Positions 23,065-32,147 of a DNA stretch of 64,000 nt are shown here, piece by piece. The DNA comes from Streptomyces alanosinicus (lineage in GTDB: Bacteria; Actinomycetota; Actinomycetes; Streptomycetales; Streptomycetaceae), in NCBI RefSeq assembly GCF_014650595.1, contig NZ_BMVG01000025.1, positions 37,365 through 101,364 of the forward strand, written 5' to 3'. How positions within the stretch are numbered: position 1 is the stretch's first letter; each line of letters opens with the position of its first letter. A model generated the notes under the pieces. The model made no database searches. It worked only from the letters and a program-made list of their open reading frames with translations, and was not told the origin of the DNA. A program made the position numbers and the translations under genes.

Positions 23065-24249
23065 ATGGAACGCCGTACCACTGCACCCCGCCCCGGCTGG
23101 CAGCAGACCGTCGAGGAACAGGGACTCGTCTACCCCCTCACCCGCCACCCCGACGGCTCACTGCGCCCCTACTGGGACGAGAGCGCCTACTACGTCTTCA
23201 CCCTGGACGAGATCGAGGCGCTGGAGGAGACCGTCGAGGAACTGCACCGGATGTGCCTCGCCGCCGCCGGGCACATCGTGGCCGAGGACCGGCTCGCCGA
23301 CCTCGGCATCACCGACCCGCGGGTGGCCGCCGCGGTCACCGAGGCCTGGGCCCGCCGCGCCGAACTCCCTTCCCTCTACGGCCGGTTCGACCTGCGCTAC
23401 GACGGCACCGGCCCGGCCAAGCTGCTGGAGTACAACGCGGACACCCCGACCTCCCTGGTGGAGGCCGCCTCGCCGCAGTGGTTCTGGATGGAGGACCGCT
23501 TCCCCGGCGCCGACCAGTGGAACTCCCTGCACGAACGCCTCGTCGACGCCTGGCGGTCCCAGGCCGGGCTCCTCCCGCCCGGCAGCCCGCTGCACTTCGC
23601 GCACTCCTCGGCCGACGAACTCGGCGAGGACCTGATGACGGTCGCCTATCTGAAGGAGACCGCCGAACAGGCCGGCCTCGACACCGACTGGCTGTCCATG
23701 GAGGAGATCGGCTGGGACACCCTCTCGGGCCGCTTCGTGGACAACCAGCTCCGGTTCATCCGCGGCATCTTCAAGCTCTACCCCTGGGAATGGCTCACCA
23801 CCGACGCCTTCGCCGGGCATGTCCTGGACACCCTCGACAACGGCGGGGGCACCGGCTCGACCCTGTGGATCGAACCCGCCTGGAAGATGCTGCTGAGCAA
23901 CAAGGCGCTGCTGGCGGTCCTCTGGGAGCTCTACCCCGGCCACCCGAACCTCCTGCCCGCCTATCTGGACGGCCCGCGCGAGCTGGCGCGGTCGTCGGGC
24001 TACGTGGCGAAGCCCCTGCTCGGCCGCGAGGGCGCGGGCGTGACCGTGCACGAGCCCGGCGCCGAGCCCGTCCCGCGCGACGAACCCTGCTGCTATCAGG
24101 GGCTCGCCCCGCTCCCCGCCTTCGACGGCAACCACGTCGTCCTCGGCGCCTGGGTCGTCCGGGACGAGGCGGCCGGCCTGGGCATCCGCGAGTCGTCGGG
24201 CCTGATCACCGACGAATACGCCCGCTTTCTGCCCCATGTGATCCTCTAG
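23065..24249 (+). CDS. glutathionylspermidine synthase-like ATP-grasp ligase (YgiC/YjfC family)
   Basis: A 394-residue ATP-grasp enzyme like the synthetase half of E. coli Gsp and the stand-alone YgiC/YjfC proteins. Marks: LYGRFDLRYDGTGPAKLLEY near residues 105-125 with the acidic and Asn residues (EYNADTPTS) that bind Mg-ATP, LLSNKALLAVLWELYPGHPN, VAKPLLGREGAGV, and ESSGLITDE at the end. True glutathionylspermidine is not expected in Streptomyces, so the ligated substrate is unknown; it may act on the linked lipoprotein or on a peptide. Cotranscribed with the lipoprotein gene. It converges on rocD with one base between stops. Confidence 0.88.
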   Translation: MERRTTAPRPGWQQTVEEQGLVYPLTRHPDGSLRPYWDESAYYVFTLDEIEALEETVEELHRMCLAAAGHIVAEDRLADLGITDPRVAAAVTEAWARRAELPSLYGRFDLRYDGTGPAKLLEYNADTPTSLVEAASPQWFWMEDRFPGADQWNSLHERLVDAWRSQAGLLPPGSPLHFAHSSADELGEDLMTVAYLKETAEQAGLDTDWLSMEEIGWDTLSGRFVDNQLRFIRGIFKLYPWEWLTTDAFAGHVLDTLDNGGGTGSTLWIEPAWKMLLSNKALLAVLWELYPGHPNLLPAYLDGPRELARSSGYVAKPLLGREGAGVTVHEPGAEPVPRDEPCCYQGLAPLPAFDGNHVVLGAWVVRDEAAGLGIRESSGLITDEYARFLPHVIL

Positions 24250-24250
24250 C

Positions 24251-25474
24251 TCACCTGGGCTCGGCACCCAGCACGGCCGCCAGCTGCTCCAGGCCCCAGT
24301 CCAGGTCCGCCTCGGAGATCACCAGCGGGGGAGCGAGCCGCAGGGTGGCGCCGTGGGTGTCCTTCACCAGCACACCCCGGTCCATCAGCTGCTCCGACAC
24401 CTCCCGTGCCGTACCGACCCTCGGCGCGAGGTCCACGCCCGCCCATAGCCCACGCCCGCGGACCGCCGTCACCGCGCCGGTGGCGGGCAGCTGCGCCAGC
24501 GCCCGGTGCATCCGCTCGCCCAGCTCGGCCGCCCGCGCCTGGATCTCGCCCGTCCGCAGCATGGCGATCACCTCCAGCGCCACCGCGCAGGCCAGCGGGT
24601 TCCCGCCGAACGTCGACCCGTGCTCGCCCGGCCGGAACACGCCGAGCACCGCCGCGCTCGACACCACCGCCGACACCGGCAGGATCCCGCCGCCCAGCGC
24701 CTTGCCCAGCACATACATGTCCGGCACCACGCCCTCGTGCTCACACGCGAAGGTCCGCCCGGTCCGGCCGAGCCCCGACTGGATCTCGTCGGCGACGAAG
24801 AGCACGTTCCGCTCCCGCGTCAGCTCCCGGACGGCCGGGAGATAGCCCGCCGGCGGCACGATCACCCCGTTCTCGCCCTGGATGGGCTCCAGCAGCACCG
24901 CCACGGTGTTCTCCGTCAGGGCCTCCCGCATCGCCGTCAGATCGCCGTACGGCACGATCTGGAACCCCGGTGTGTAGGGCCCGAAGTCCGCGCGCGCCTC
25001 CGGGTCGGTGGAGAAGCTGATGACCGTCGTCGTACGACCGTGGAAGTTGCCGGCCGCGACCACGATCTTCGCCATCTCCGCGGGCACCCGCTTCACCCGG
25101 TACCCCCACTTCCGGGCCGTCTTCACCGCGCTCTCCACCGCCTCCGCGCCGGTGTTCATCGGCAGCACCATCTCCATGCCGCACAGCTCGGCCAGCTCCG
25201 TGCAGAACGCGGCGAACCGGTCGTGCAGAAAGGCGCGGGAGGTCAGCGTCACCCGCTCCAGCTGGGCCTTCGCCGCCTCGACCAGCCGCCGGTTGCCGTG
25301 CCCGAAGTTCAGCGCCGAGTAACCGGCCAGCAGATCCAGATACCGCCGGCCCTCCACATCCGTCAGCCACGCGCCCTCCGCCGTCGCCACGACGACCGGC
25401 AGCGGGCGGTAGGTGGGCGCGCAGTGCGCCTCGGCGGCGGCGACGAGGTCTTCAGCGTCCTCAGCAGCGGTCAT
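24251..25474 (-). CDS. rocD: ornithine aminotransferase
   Basis: A PLP-dependent class III aminotransferase of 407 residues that moves the delta-amino group of ornithine to 2-oxoglutarate, giving glutamate semialdehyde for proline/arginine catabolism. Seen: MNTGAEAVESAVKTARKWGY (PLP phosphate loop), NFHGRTTTVISFS, the PLP aspartate in FVADEIQSGLGRTG, and PLP lysine Lys258 in VLGKALGGG; STFGGNPLACAVALEV follows. ATG 25474 has GGGAGAGG in front. Divergent from glyA across a 223-base gap. Confidence 0.94.
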   Translation of the reverse strand: MTAAEDAEDLVAAAEAHCAPTYRPLPVVVATAEGAWLTDVEGRRYLDLLAGYSALNFGHGNRRLVEAAKAQLERVTLTSRAFLHDRFAAFCTELAELCGMEMVLPMNTGAEAVESAVKTARKWGYRVKRVPAEMAKIVVAAGNFHGRTTTVISFSTDPEARADFGPYTPGFQIVPYGDLTAMREALTENTVAVLLEPIQGENGVIVPPAGYLPAVRELTRERNVLFVADEIQSGLGRTGRTFACEHEGVVPDMYVLGKALGGGILPVSAVVSSAAVLGVFRPGEHGSTFGGNPLACAVALEVIAMLRTGEIQARAAELGERMHRALAQLPATGAVTAVRGRGLWAGVDLAPRVGTAREVSEQLMDRGVLVKDTHGATLRLAPPLVISEADLDWGLEQLAAVLGAEPR

Positions 25475-25697
25475 GGCCTCTCCCGGATCCGGCGGGAACA
25501 CGACGGTGGGCTCCTTCTTATCCTCGCTCGCATGGTGGACGAGGGCCTGCCACGCCGGACACGCCCGGTAGGCTGATCAGCGGGCCGTGACTGGCGCGCT
25601 GGGATGGGACGGACCATCGGGGAGCGGCCCGAGTGTGATGTGTGCCGTGCGCCTGGGCCGAACGTGAACGCTGTACGCACACCGTCCGGAGGTCCTC

Positions 25698-27149
25698 ATG
25701 CCTGAGCAGCAGTCTCTCTCCACCGAGTCCACCGCCTTCCGCGCCGCCCTCGACGTCATCCGCGCCGTCGAACCGCGCATCGCCGACGCCATCGGTCAGG
25801 AGGTCGCCGACCAGCGCGAGATGCTCAAGCTGATCGCCTCCGAGAACTACGCCTCCCCGGCGACGCTGCTGGCGATGGGCAACTGGTTCAGCGACAAGTA
25901 CGCCGAGGGCACCATCGGCCGCCGCTTCTACGCCGGCTGCCGCAATGTCGACACCGTGGAGGCGCTGGCCGCCGAGCACGCGCGCGAGCTCTTCGGCGCC
26001 CGCCACGCCTACGTCCAGCCGCACTCCGGCATCGACGCCAACCTCGTCGCCTTCTGGGCCGTCCTCGCCCACCGGGTCGAGGCCCCCTTCCTGGAGAAGG
26101 CCGGCGCCCGCCAGGTCAACGACCTCTCCGAGGCCGACTGGGCCGAGCTGCGCCAGGCCTTCGGCAACCAGCGCATGCTCGGCATGTCCCTGGACGCCGG
26201 CGGCCACCTCACCCACGGCTTCCGCCCGAACATCTCGGGCAAGATGTTCGACCAGCGCTCCTACGGCACGGACCCGAAGACCGGCCTGATCGACTACGAC
26301 GCCCTGCGCGCCCAGGCCCGAGCGTTCAAGCCGCTGATCATCGTGGCGGGCTACTCGGCGTACCCCCGTCAGGTGAACTTCCGGATCATGCGCGAGATCG
26401 CCGACGAGGTCGGGGCGACCCTGATGGTCGACATGGCCCACTTCGCGGGCCTCGTCGCCGGCAAGGTCTTCACCGGCGACTTCGACCCGGTCCCGCACGC
26501 CCAGATCGTCACGACCACCACCCACAAGTCGCTGCGCGGCCCGCGCGGCGGCATGGTGCTGTGCGACGACTCCCTCAAGGACCAGGTCGACCGGGGCTGC
26601 CCGATGGTCCTCGGCGGTCCGCTGCCGCACGTCATGGCCGCCAAGGCCGTCGCCCTCGCCGAGGCCCGGCAGCCCGCCTTCCAGGACTACGCCCAGCGCA
26701 TCGTCGACAACTCCCGCGCCCTCGCCGAGGGCCTCATGCGGCGCGGCGCCACCCTGGTCACCGGCGGCACGGACAACCACCTCAGCCTGATCGACGTCGC
26801 CACCTCCTACGGCCTCACCGGCCGCCAGGCCGAGGCCGCCCTGCTGGACTCCGGCATCGTCACCAACCGCAACGCCATCCCGGCCGACCCCAACGGCGCC
26901 TGGTACACCTCCGGCATCCGCATCGGCACCCCGGCCCTGACCACCCGCGGCCTGGGTACGGCGGAGATGGACGAGGTCGCCGCTCTCATCGACCGCGTCC
27001 TCACCACCACCGAACCGGGCACCACCAAGTCGGGCGCCCCGAGCAAGGCCGCCCACGTCCTGGACGAGAAGATCGCCGACGAGATCTCCCACCGGGCGAC
27101 CGACCTCGTCTCCGGCTTCCCGCTCTACCCGGAGATCGACCTCGGCTGA
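25698..27149 (+). CDS. glyA: serine hydroxymethyltransferase
   Basis: PLP enzyme converting serine and tetrahydrofolate to glycine and 5,10-methylene-tetrahydrofolate. At 483 residues it is longer than E. coli GlyA (417). Core motifs: IASENYASPATL, EGTIGRRFYAGC, MVDMAHFAGLVAGK, and the PLP lysine Lys277 in TTTTHKSLRGPRGG. An extra stretch around residues 120-160 (APFLEKAGARQVNDLSEADW) accounts for the length, as in the second SHMT type of streptomycetes. GGAGGTCCTC precedes the ATG. Its product is the substrate of FolD at the left of the window. Confidence 0.95.
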   Translation: MPEQQSLSTESTAFRAALDVIRAVEPRIADAIGQEVADQREMLKLIASENYASPATLLAMGNWFSDKYAEGTIGRRFYAGCRNVDTVEALAAEHARELFGARHAYVQPHSGIDANLVAFWAVLAHRVEAPFLEKAGARQVNDLSEADWAELRQAFGNQRMLGMSLDAGGHLTHGFRPNISGKMFDQRSYGTDPKTGLIDYDALRAQARAFKPLIIVAGYSAYPRQVNFRIMREIADEVGATLMVDMAHFAGLVAGKVFTGDFDPVPHAQIVTTTTHKSLRGPRGGMVLCDDSLKDQVDRGCPMVLGGPLPHVMAAKAVALAEARQPAFQDYAQRIVDNSRALAEGLMRRGATLVTGGTDNHLSLIDVATSYGLTGRQAEAALLDSGIVTNRNAIPADPNGAWYTSGIRIGTPALTTRGLGTAEMDEVAALIDRVLTTTEPGTTKSGAPSKAAHVLDEKIADEISHRATDLVSGFPLYPEIDLG

Positions 27150-27176
27150 TCAATGCCCCAAGGGGCGGCCAACCTG

Positions 27177-27246
27177 AAGGGGCGCGGGGAACTGCGCGAG
27201 CAACCACAGATGGTCCGCAGTCCCCGACGCACCCGAACCACCCCCC
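27177..27246 (+). repeat. dispersed intergenic repeat, copy B
   Basis: Starts AAGGGGCGCGGGGAACTGCG and continues with CGAGCAACCACAG and a CCGACGCACCCG end, between glyA and trpS. It matches copy D near 41.6 kb over the first 20 or so bases. Confidence 0.75.
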
Positions 27247-27292
27247 ACCTCACGGGCCGATCCCACCCTCAGCCGATGAGACAATGGGCGAC

Positions 27293-28309
27293 ATGGCCTC
27301 CGCTGACCAACCCCGCGTGCTGTCCGGCATCCAGCCCACCGCCGGCTCGTTCCACCTCGGCAACTACCTCGGCGCCGTCCGCCAGTGGGTGGCCCTGCAG
27401 GAGTCCCACGACGCGTTCTACATGGTCGTCGACCTGCACGCGATCACGGTCCCGCAGGACCCGCGGGAGCTGCGGTCGAACACCCGGCTCGCCGCCGCCC
27501 AGCTGCTGGCCGCGGGGCTGGACCCGGACCGCTGCACGCTGTTCGTGCAGAGCCATGTCCCCGAGCACGCTCAGCTCGCCTGGATCATGAACTGCCTCAC
27601 CGGCTTCGGCGAGGCGAGCCGGATGACCCAGTTCAAGGACAAGTCCGCCAAGCAGGGCGCCGACCGCGCCTCCGTCGGCCTGTTCACGTACCCGATCCTG
27701 CAGGTCGCCGACATCCTGCTGTACCAGGCGAACGAGGTGCCGGTCGGCGAGGACCAGCGCCAGCACATCGAGCTGACCCGTGACCTGGCCGAGCGCTTCA
27801 ACGGACGGTTCGGCGAGACGTTCACGATCCCGGCGCCGTACATCCTCAAGGAGACGGCGAAGATCTACGACCTGCAGGACCCGTCGATCAAGATGAGCAA
27901 GTCGGCGTCCACGCCGAAGGGCCTGATCAACCTGCTCGACGAGCCGAAGACCACCGCCAAGAAGGTCAAGAGCGCCGTCACCGACACGGACACCGTGATC
28001 CGCTACGACGCGGTGAACAAGCCGGGCGTGTCGAACCTCCTCACCATCCACTCCACGCTCACCGGCACGCCGATCGCCGAGCTGGAGCGGGAGTACGAGG
28101 GCAAGATGTACGGCGCCCTCAAGACGGACCTGGCCGAGATCATGGTCGACTTCGTGACGCCGTTCCGTGAGCGCACCCAGCAGTACCTGGACGACTCCGA
28201 GACGCTCGACTCGATCCTCGCCAAGGGCGCGGAGAAGGCGCGCGCGGTCGCCGCGGAGACGCTGGCGCAGGCCTACGACCGGGTCGGATTCCTGCCGGCG
28301 AAGCACTGA
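27293..28309 (+). CDS. trpS: tryptophanyl-tRNA synthetase
   Basis: Class I aminoacyl-tRNA synthetase of 338 residues, charging tRNA-Trp. The HIGH-type motif is HLGN (from His21) and KMSKS is at residues 200-204; GIQPTAGSFHLGNYLGA and GEDQRQHIELTRDLAERFN are family blocks. ATG 27293 is chosen because a -10-like GACAAT (27280-27285) ends seven bases before it, indicating a leaderless transcript; an in-frame ATG nine bases earlier overlaps that box. Since streptomycetes often have two TrpRS genes, this is the short, housekeeping-looking form. Confidence 0.95.
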   Translation: MASADQPRVLSGIQPTAGSFHLGNYLGAVRQWVALQESHDAFYMVVDLHAITVPQDPRELRSNTRLAAAQLLAAGLDPDRCTLFVQSHVPEHAQLAWIMNCLTGFGEASRMTQFKDKSAKQGADRASVGLFTYPILQVADILLYQANEVPVGEDQRQHIELTRDLAERFNGRFGETFTIPAPYILKETAKIYDLQDPSIKMSKSASTPKGLINLLDEPKTTAKKVKSAVTDTDTVIRYDAVNKPGVSNLLTIHSTLTGTPIAELEREYEGKMYGALKTDLAEIMVDFVTPFRERTQQYLDDSETLDSILAKGAEKARAVAAETLAQAYDRVGFLPAKH

Positions 28310-28480
28310 GACGCACGCACCGGCGCTGAGGCGCACGGCCGTACACACGTCCGAGTGGGCGGAGCGCTGCACATCACTTCCGCTGCGCCTGCCCACAGGA
28401 CATCCATAGCCGTACAGTCGATAGCCGACGGCCCGGACGAGACGGCCGAGAAGACGACAGACGCGACGACAGGAGACGAC

Positions 28481-29065
28481 GTGGGGACCGTAACGATCGG
28501 CGTGTCGATCGCGGTCCCGGAGCCCCACGGCAGCCTGCTCCAGGAGCGGCGCGCGGGCTTCGGCGACGCCGCGGCTCACGGCATCCCCACGCATGTCACG
28601 CTGCTGCCGCCGACCGAGGTCGCGCAGTCGGAGCTGGCGGCCGTCGAGGCGTATCTCACCGAGGTCGCCGGGGCCGGCCGCCCGTTCCCGATGCGCCTGT
28701 CGGGCACCGGTACGTTCCGTCCCCTGTCCCCGGTGGTCTACGTCCGTGTCGTCCAGGGCGCCGAGGACTGCGCCTGGCTGCAGCAGCGGGTGCGGGCGGC
28801 GTCCGGGCCGCTGGCCCGCGAGCTGCAGTTCCCCTACCACCCGCATGTCACCGTCGCGCACGGCATCGACGAGGCGGCGATGGACCGCGCCTTCGAGGAG
28901 CTGGCCGGCTTCGACGCCCAGTGGCCGTGCACCGGCTTCGCGCTGTACGAACAGGGCACCGATCTGATCTGGCGCAAGCTGCGGGAGTACACGTTCGGAG
29001 TGTCGGTGGTACCGCCGCAACCGGGCAGCGCGGACATCGAACGCGGGACGATCGCGAGCCTGTAG
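28481..29065 (+). CDS. 2'-5' RNA ligase-family 2H phosphoesterase
   Basis: A 194-residue protein with two HxT motifs, THVTLLPP (His38, Thr40) and HPHVTVAHG (His122, Thr124), the catalytic signature of 2H phosphoesterases. Family members act on 2',3'-cyclic or 2'-5' linked nucleotides; the natural substrate here is unknown. GTG 28481 follows AGGAGACGAC; upstream in-frame codons are not natural protein. It lies just after trpS, as in other streptomycetes, and converges on the reductase gene. Confidence 0.9.
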   Translation: MGTVTIGVSIAVPEPHGSLLQERRAGFGDAAAHGIPTHVTLLPPTEVAQSELAAVEAYLTEVAGAGRPFPMRLSGTGTFRPLSPVVYVRVVQGAEDCAWLQQRVRAASGPLARELQFPYHPHVTVAHGIDEAAMDRAFEELAGFDAQWPCTGFALYEQGTDLIWRKLREYTFGVSVVPPQPGSADIERGTIASL

Positions 29066-29083
29066 CTCCCCGGGCCCGCCGGC

Positions 29084-29848
29084 CTACAGCGGCAGCCTGC
29101 GGAACAGCGTCCGCGGGATGTGCCGTAGCGCCGTCATCACCAGCCGCAGCGCGCCCGGCACCCACACCGCTTCCGAGCGCCGGCGCAGCCCCAGCTCGAT
29201 GGCCGTGGCCACGGCCTCCGGAGTGGTGGCGAGCGGGATCCGCTCCCGGCCGGCCATGGCCGCCGTACGGACGTGTCCGGGGCGTACGACCATGGCATGC
29301 ACACCGGTGCCGTGCAGGGCGTCGCCCAGGCCCTGGGCGAAGGCGTCCAGGCCGGCCTTGCTGGAGCCGTAGATGAAGTCGGCGCGGCGGGCCCGCTCGC
29401 CGGCGACGGAGGACAGGACCACCAGGGAGCCATGGCCCTGGGTCTGCAGGGCGCGGGCGGTGACCAGGCCCGCGCTGACGGCTCCGGTGTAGTTGGTCTG
29501 GGCGACCCGGACGGCGCGTACCGGGTCGCGCTCGTCGTGGGCCTGGTCGCCGAGGATGCCGAAGGCGAGCAGCACCAGGTCGATGTCGCCCTCGGCGAAG
29601 ACCTTGCCGAGGGCCGTCTCGTGCGACTCGGGGTCGAGGGCGTCGAAGGCGACGGTGCGGGTGTCCGCGCCCAGCGTGCGCAGCTGCGCGGCGGCCTGTT
29701 CCAGGGCCGGCGAGGGGCGGCCCGCCAGCCACACCGTGCGCGCGCCCCGGGCGATCAGCCGGCGCGCGGTGGCCAGCGCGATCTCGGATGTGCCGCCGAG
29801 GACGAGCAGGGACTGGGGGAGACCGAACGGGACAGTGGATCCAGGCAT
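29084..29848 (-). CDS. SDR reductase, DprE2-like (decaprenylphospho-2-keto-ribose reductase type)
   Basis: A 254-residue short-chain dehydrogenase. Nucleotide-binding GGTSEIALATARRL lies near residue 18, LLAFGILGDQ is typical of DprE2, and the active-site Ser (VVLSSVAGER), Tyr160 and Lys164 (IYGSSK) are present. DprE2 with DprE1 makes decaprenylphospho-arabinose for arabinan in mycobacteria; Streptomyces has no arabinogalactan, so the polyprenyl-sugar product may differ. No DprE1 gene is in view. ATG 29848; a palindrome CCTATATAGG lies 20 bases upstream. Confidence 0.85.
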   Translation of the reverse strand: MPGSTVPFGLPQSLLVLGGTSEIALATARRLIARGARTVWLAGRPSPALEQAAAQLRTLGADTRTVAFDALDPESHETALGKVFAEGDIDLVLLAFGILGDQAHDERDPVRAVRVAQTNYTGAVSAGLVTARALQTQGHGSLVVLSSVAGERARRADFIYGSSKAGLDAFAQGLGDALHGTGVHAMVVRPGHVRTAAMAGRERIPLATTPEAVATAIELGLRRRSEAVWVPGALRLVMTALRHIPRTLFRRLPL

Positions 29849-29964
29849 GTCGGTGACCGTATCGCCCCTATATAGGTGGTTAGTTACTGAACATTCGCGC
29901 ACTCCGCACAATGGGCGATTAGTGGGATGTCATACGAGCGCGTCATCCGGGGCAGGAACGGATC

Positions 29965-30885
29965 ATGGACTGGCTGAAAAGACTCCCCGGCATCGGGCCG
30001 CTCGTCGCCCGGCTGACGGAGACGCACGCGTGGTACTGCTACGAGCGGCTGGACCGGGTGAAGTGGACCCGGCTCGCCGCGGCCATGACGTTCATCAGCT
30101 TCGTGGCGCTGTTCCCGCTGCTGACGGTGGCCGCCGCGATCAGCGCCGCCACGCTCAGCCCGGACCGGCAGAAGACGCTGGAGATGAAGATCGCCGAGCA
30201 GTTCCCCGGCGTCGTCTCCGACCAGCTGGACCTGTCCTCGCTCGTCCACAACGCCGGCACCGTCGGTGTCATCGCGGGCGCCGCGCTGCTGTTCGCCGGC
30301 ATCGGCTGGGTCGGCCAGATGCGGGCCTGTCTGCGCGCGGTGTGGGAGCTGCCCGACCGCAAGGAGAACCCGGTCCTCGCCAAGGGCAAGGACGCCGGCA
30401 TCCTCCTCGGCCTCGGCGGGGCCCTGCTCGTCACGCTCGCCGCGTCCACGTTCGCCTCGGCCGCCGTCGGCGTCGTCTCACGCCATCTGGGCCTCGCCCA
30501 GTACGGCTGGGGCAGCCTGCTGCTGCGGATCGCCGCGTTCGCCGTCGCCGTGCTCGCCGACTTCCTGGTTCTGCTCTACGTCCTGACCCTGCTGCCCGGG
30601 GTCGAGCCGCCACGCCGCCGCCTGGTGGTGGCCGCGCTGCTCGGCGCGGTCGGCTTCGAACTGCTCAAGCTGCTGCTGAGCGGCTATATCCAGGGAGTCG
30701 CCGCGAAGAGCATGTACGGCGCGTTCGGCGTTCCCGTGGCGCTGCTGCTGTGGATCAACTTCACCGCGAAACTGGTCCTGTTCTGCGCCGCCTGGACGGC
30801 GACCGGGCGCCCGGAGAGCGAACGCGCCGATGTCACGGACGCTGCCGACGACGCATCAGGTCCGGCAGCGGCCACCGGCGATTGA
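29965..30885 (+). CDS. YihY/BrkB-family membrane protein
   Basis: A 306-residue integral membrane protein of the YihY/BrkB family (formerly called RNase BN). About six hydrophobic segments are seen, including AAAMTFISFVALFPLLTVAA near residue 40 and FGVPVALLLWINFTAKLVLF near residue 260, both family-typical. Function in Streptomyces is unknown; it is not a nuclease. Its 3' end overlaps the convergent carboxypeptidase gene by 53 bases. Confidence 0.9.
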   Translation: MDWLKRLPGIGPLVARLTETHAWYCYERLDRVKWTRLAAAMTFISFVALFPLLTVAAAISAATLSPDRQKTLEMKIAEQFPGVVSDQLDLSSLVHNAGTVGVIAGAALLFAGIGWVGQMRACLRAVWELPDRKENPVLAKGKDAGILLGLGGALLVTLAASTFASAAVGVVSRHLGLAQYGWGSLLLRIAAFAVAVLADFLVLLYVLTLLPGVEPPRRRLVVAALLGAVGFELLKLLLSGYIQGVAAKSMYGAFGVPVALLLWINFTAKLVLFCAAWTATGRPESERADVTDAADDASGPAAATGD

Positions 30886-32056
30886 TCAGGAACGCCCCGC
30901 CCGCGAGCAGCACCAGCGCCCCGCCCGCGATGCCCGCGGCGATCCCGACACCGCCGGCGCCGGACTCGGCGGTGGCGCCGGTCACCGGCTTGGAACCGGA
31001 GCCGTGGATCCCGGCCGAGGCACCGGACCCGGACGGCGCGGGGCTCGGCAGCGCGCTCTTCGGCGGCACCAGCTCGCCCACCGGATTGACCTTGCCGGCC
31101 GCCTTGAAGCCCCAGTCGAACAGCCTGGCCGTCTCCTTGTAGACCTCGTTGTGCTCGTGCTTCTCCGGGTTCATCACCGTGACCAGCAGCACCCTGCCGT
31201 TCCGCTCGGCGACGCCGGTGAACGTGGCGCCCGCGTTGGTGGTGTTGCCGTTCTTCACACCCGCGATGCCCTGGTAGACGGGGACGTCGGCGTCGCCGCT
31301 CAGCAGCCGGTTGGTGTTCCGGATCTCGTTGTCGCCGAACTTGGCGTGCACGGTCGAGCAGTAGTCGCGGAAGTCCTTCTTCTGCAGTCCGGAGCGGGCG
31401 ATCAGCGTCAGGTCGTACGCCGAGGACAGCTGCCCCGGCTCGTCGTAGCCGTCGGGGCTGACCACATGGGTGTCCCGCGCCTGGAGTTCGTCGGCGTGCG
31501 CCTGCATGTCCTGCACGGTCCGCGCGACCCCGTCGTTCATCGCCGACAGCACATGCACGGCGTCGTTGCCGGAGCGGAGGAAGACACCGAGCCACAGGTC
31601 GTGGACGTTGTAGCTGTGGCCCTCCTTTATCCCGACCACGCTGGAGCCGTCGCCCATGCCCGCGAGGTCGGACGGCGCCACCTTGTGCTCCATGGTCTTC
31701 GGGAACCGGGGCAGCAGGGTGTCCGCGAACAGCATCTTCAGCGTGCTCGCCGGCGGCAGCCGCCAGTGCGCGTTGTGCGCGGCCAGCACATCGCCGGACT
31801 CGGCGTCGGTGACGATCCAGGAGCGGGCGGTGATGTCCTTGGGCAGCACGGGCACACCCGAGGCGAGGTTCACCTGGGTGCCGGGCTGGCCGAGCCGTTC
31901 GCCGCCCACGGTCGACATCCGCGCCGGGGGTGTGGCCGTGGGACTCGTCGAGGGGGTCGGCGCGGCGAGGGCGGCGGGCGCGGTGGCGGACAGGGACAGC
32001 AGGGTGGCGGAGGTGACCAGCAGGGAACGCCGGCCGGTCCGCTGCGGTGCGGGCAC
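30833..32056 (-). CDS. dacC: D-alanyl-D-alanine carboxypeptidase, secreted and membrane-anchored (S11)
   Basis: A 407-residue penicillin-binding protein that trims the terminal D-Ala of peptidoglycan stem peptides. A signal peptide (residues 1-32) is followed by SxxK Ser104-Thr-Leu-Lys107, SxN Ser163-Gly-Asn165 and, in place of the third KTG motif, Lys269-Asn270-Gly271 in GVKNGNT. A Pro/Ser/Gly linker and a C-terminal membrane anchor (GIAAGIAGGALVLLAGGAFL) end the protein. GTG 32056 is chosen because TACGTT (minus strand, 32069-32064) ends seven bases upstream, i.e. a leaderless start that also gives a proper signal peptide. Divergent from a small membrane-protein gene. Confidence 0.9.
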   Translation of the reverse strand: MPAPQRTGRRSLLVTSATLLSLSATAPAALAAPTPSTSPTATPPARMSTVGGERLGQPGTQVNLASGVPVLPKDITARSWIVTDAESGDVLAAHNAHWRLPPASTLKMLFADTLLPRFPKTMEHKVAPSDLAGMGDGSSVVGIKEGHSYNVHDLWLGVFLRSGNDAVHVLSAMNDGVARTVQDMQAHADELQARDTHVVSPDGYDEPGQLSSAYDLTLIARSGLQKKDFRDYCSTVHAKFGDNEIRNTNRLLSGDADVPVYQGIAGVKNGNTTNAGATFTGVAERNGRVLLVTVMNPEKHEHNEVYKETARLFDWGFKAAGKVNPVGELVPPKSALPSPAPSGSGASAGIHGSGSKPVTGATAESGAGGVGIAAGIAGGALVLLAGGAFLINRRWPLPDLMRRRQRP

Positions 32057-32063
32057 GGACGAG

Positions 32064-32141
32064 AACGTACCGGTGGCAGACCGTGAAGTCCCGCCTCCCA
32101 CCCCACCCCCGACACGGAACCGGACAGGGGACGGCGATACT
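32064..32141. promoter_or_regulatory. divergent leaderless promoters of dacC and the small membrane protein
   Basis: Minus-strand -10 TACGTT (32069-32064) lies seven bases before the dacC GTG; plus-strand -10 GATACT (32136-32141) lies six bases before the ATG at 32148. No clear -35 boxes are visible. Confidence 0.5.
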
Positions 32142-32147
32142 GGCTCC

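Noticed and set aside
25475..25697. Riboswitch upstream of glyA
   Set aside because: I could not draw a glycine or tetrahydrofolate riboswitch core; the 223 bases are treated as a divergent promoter gap.
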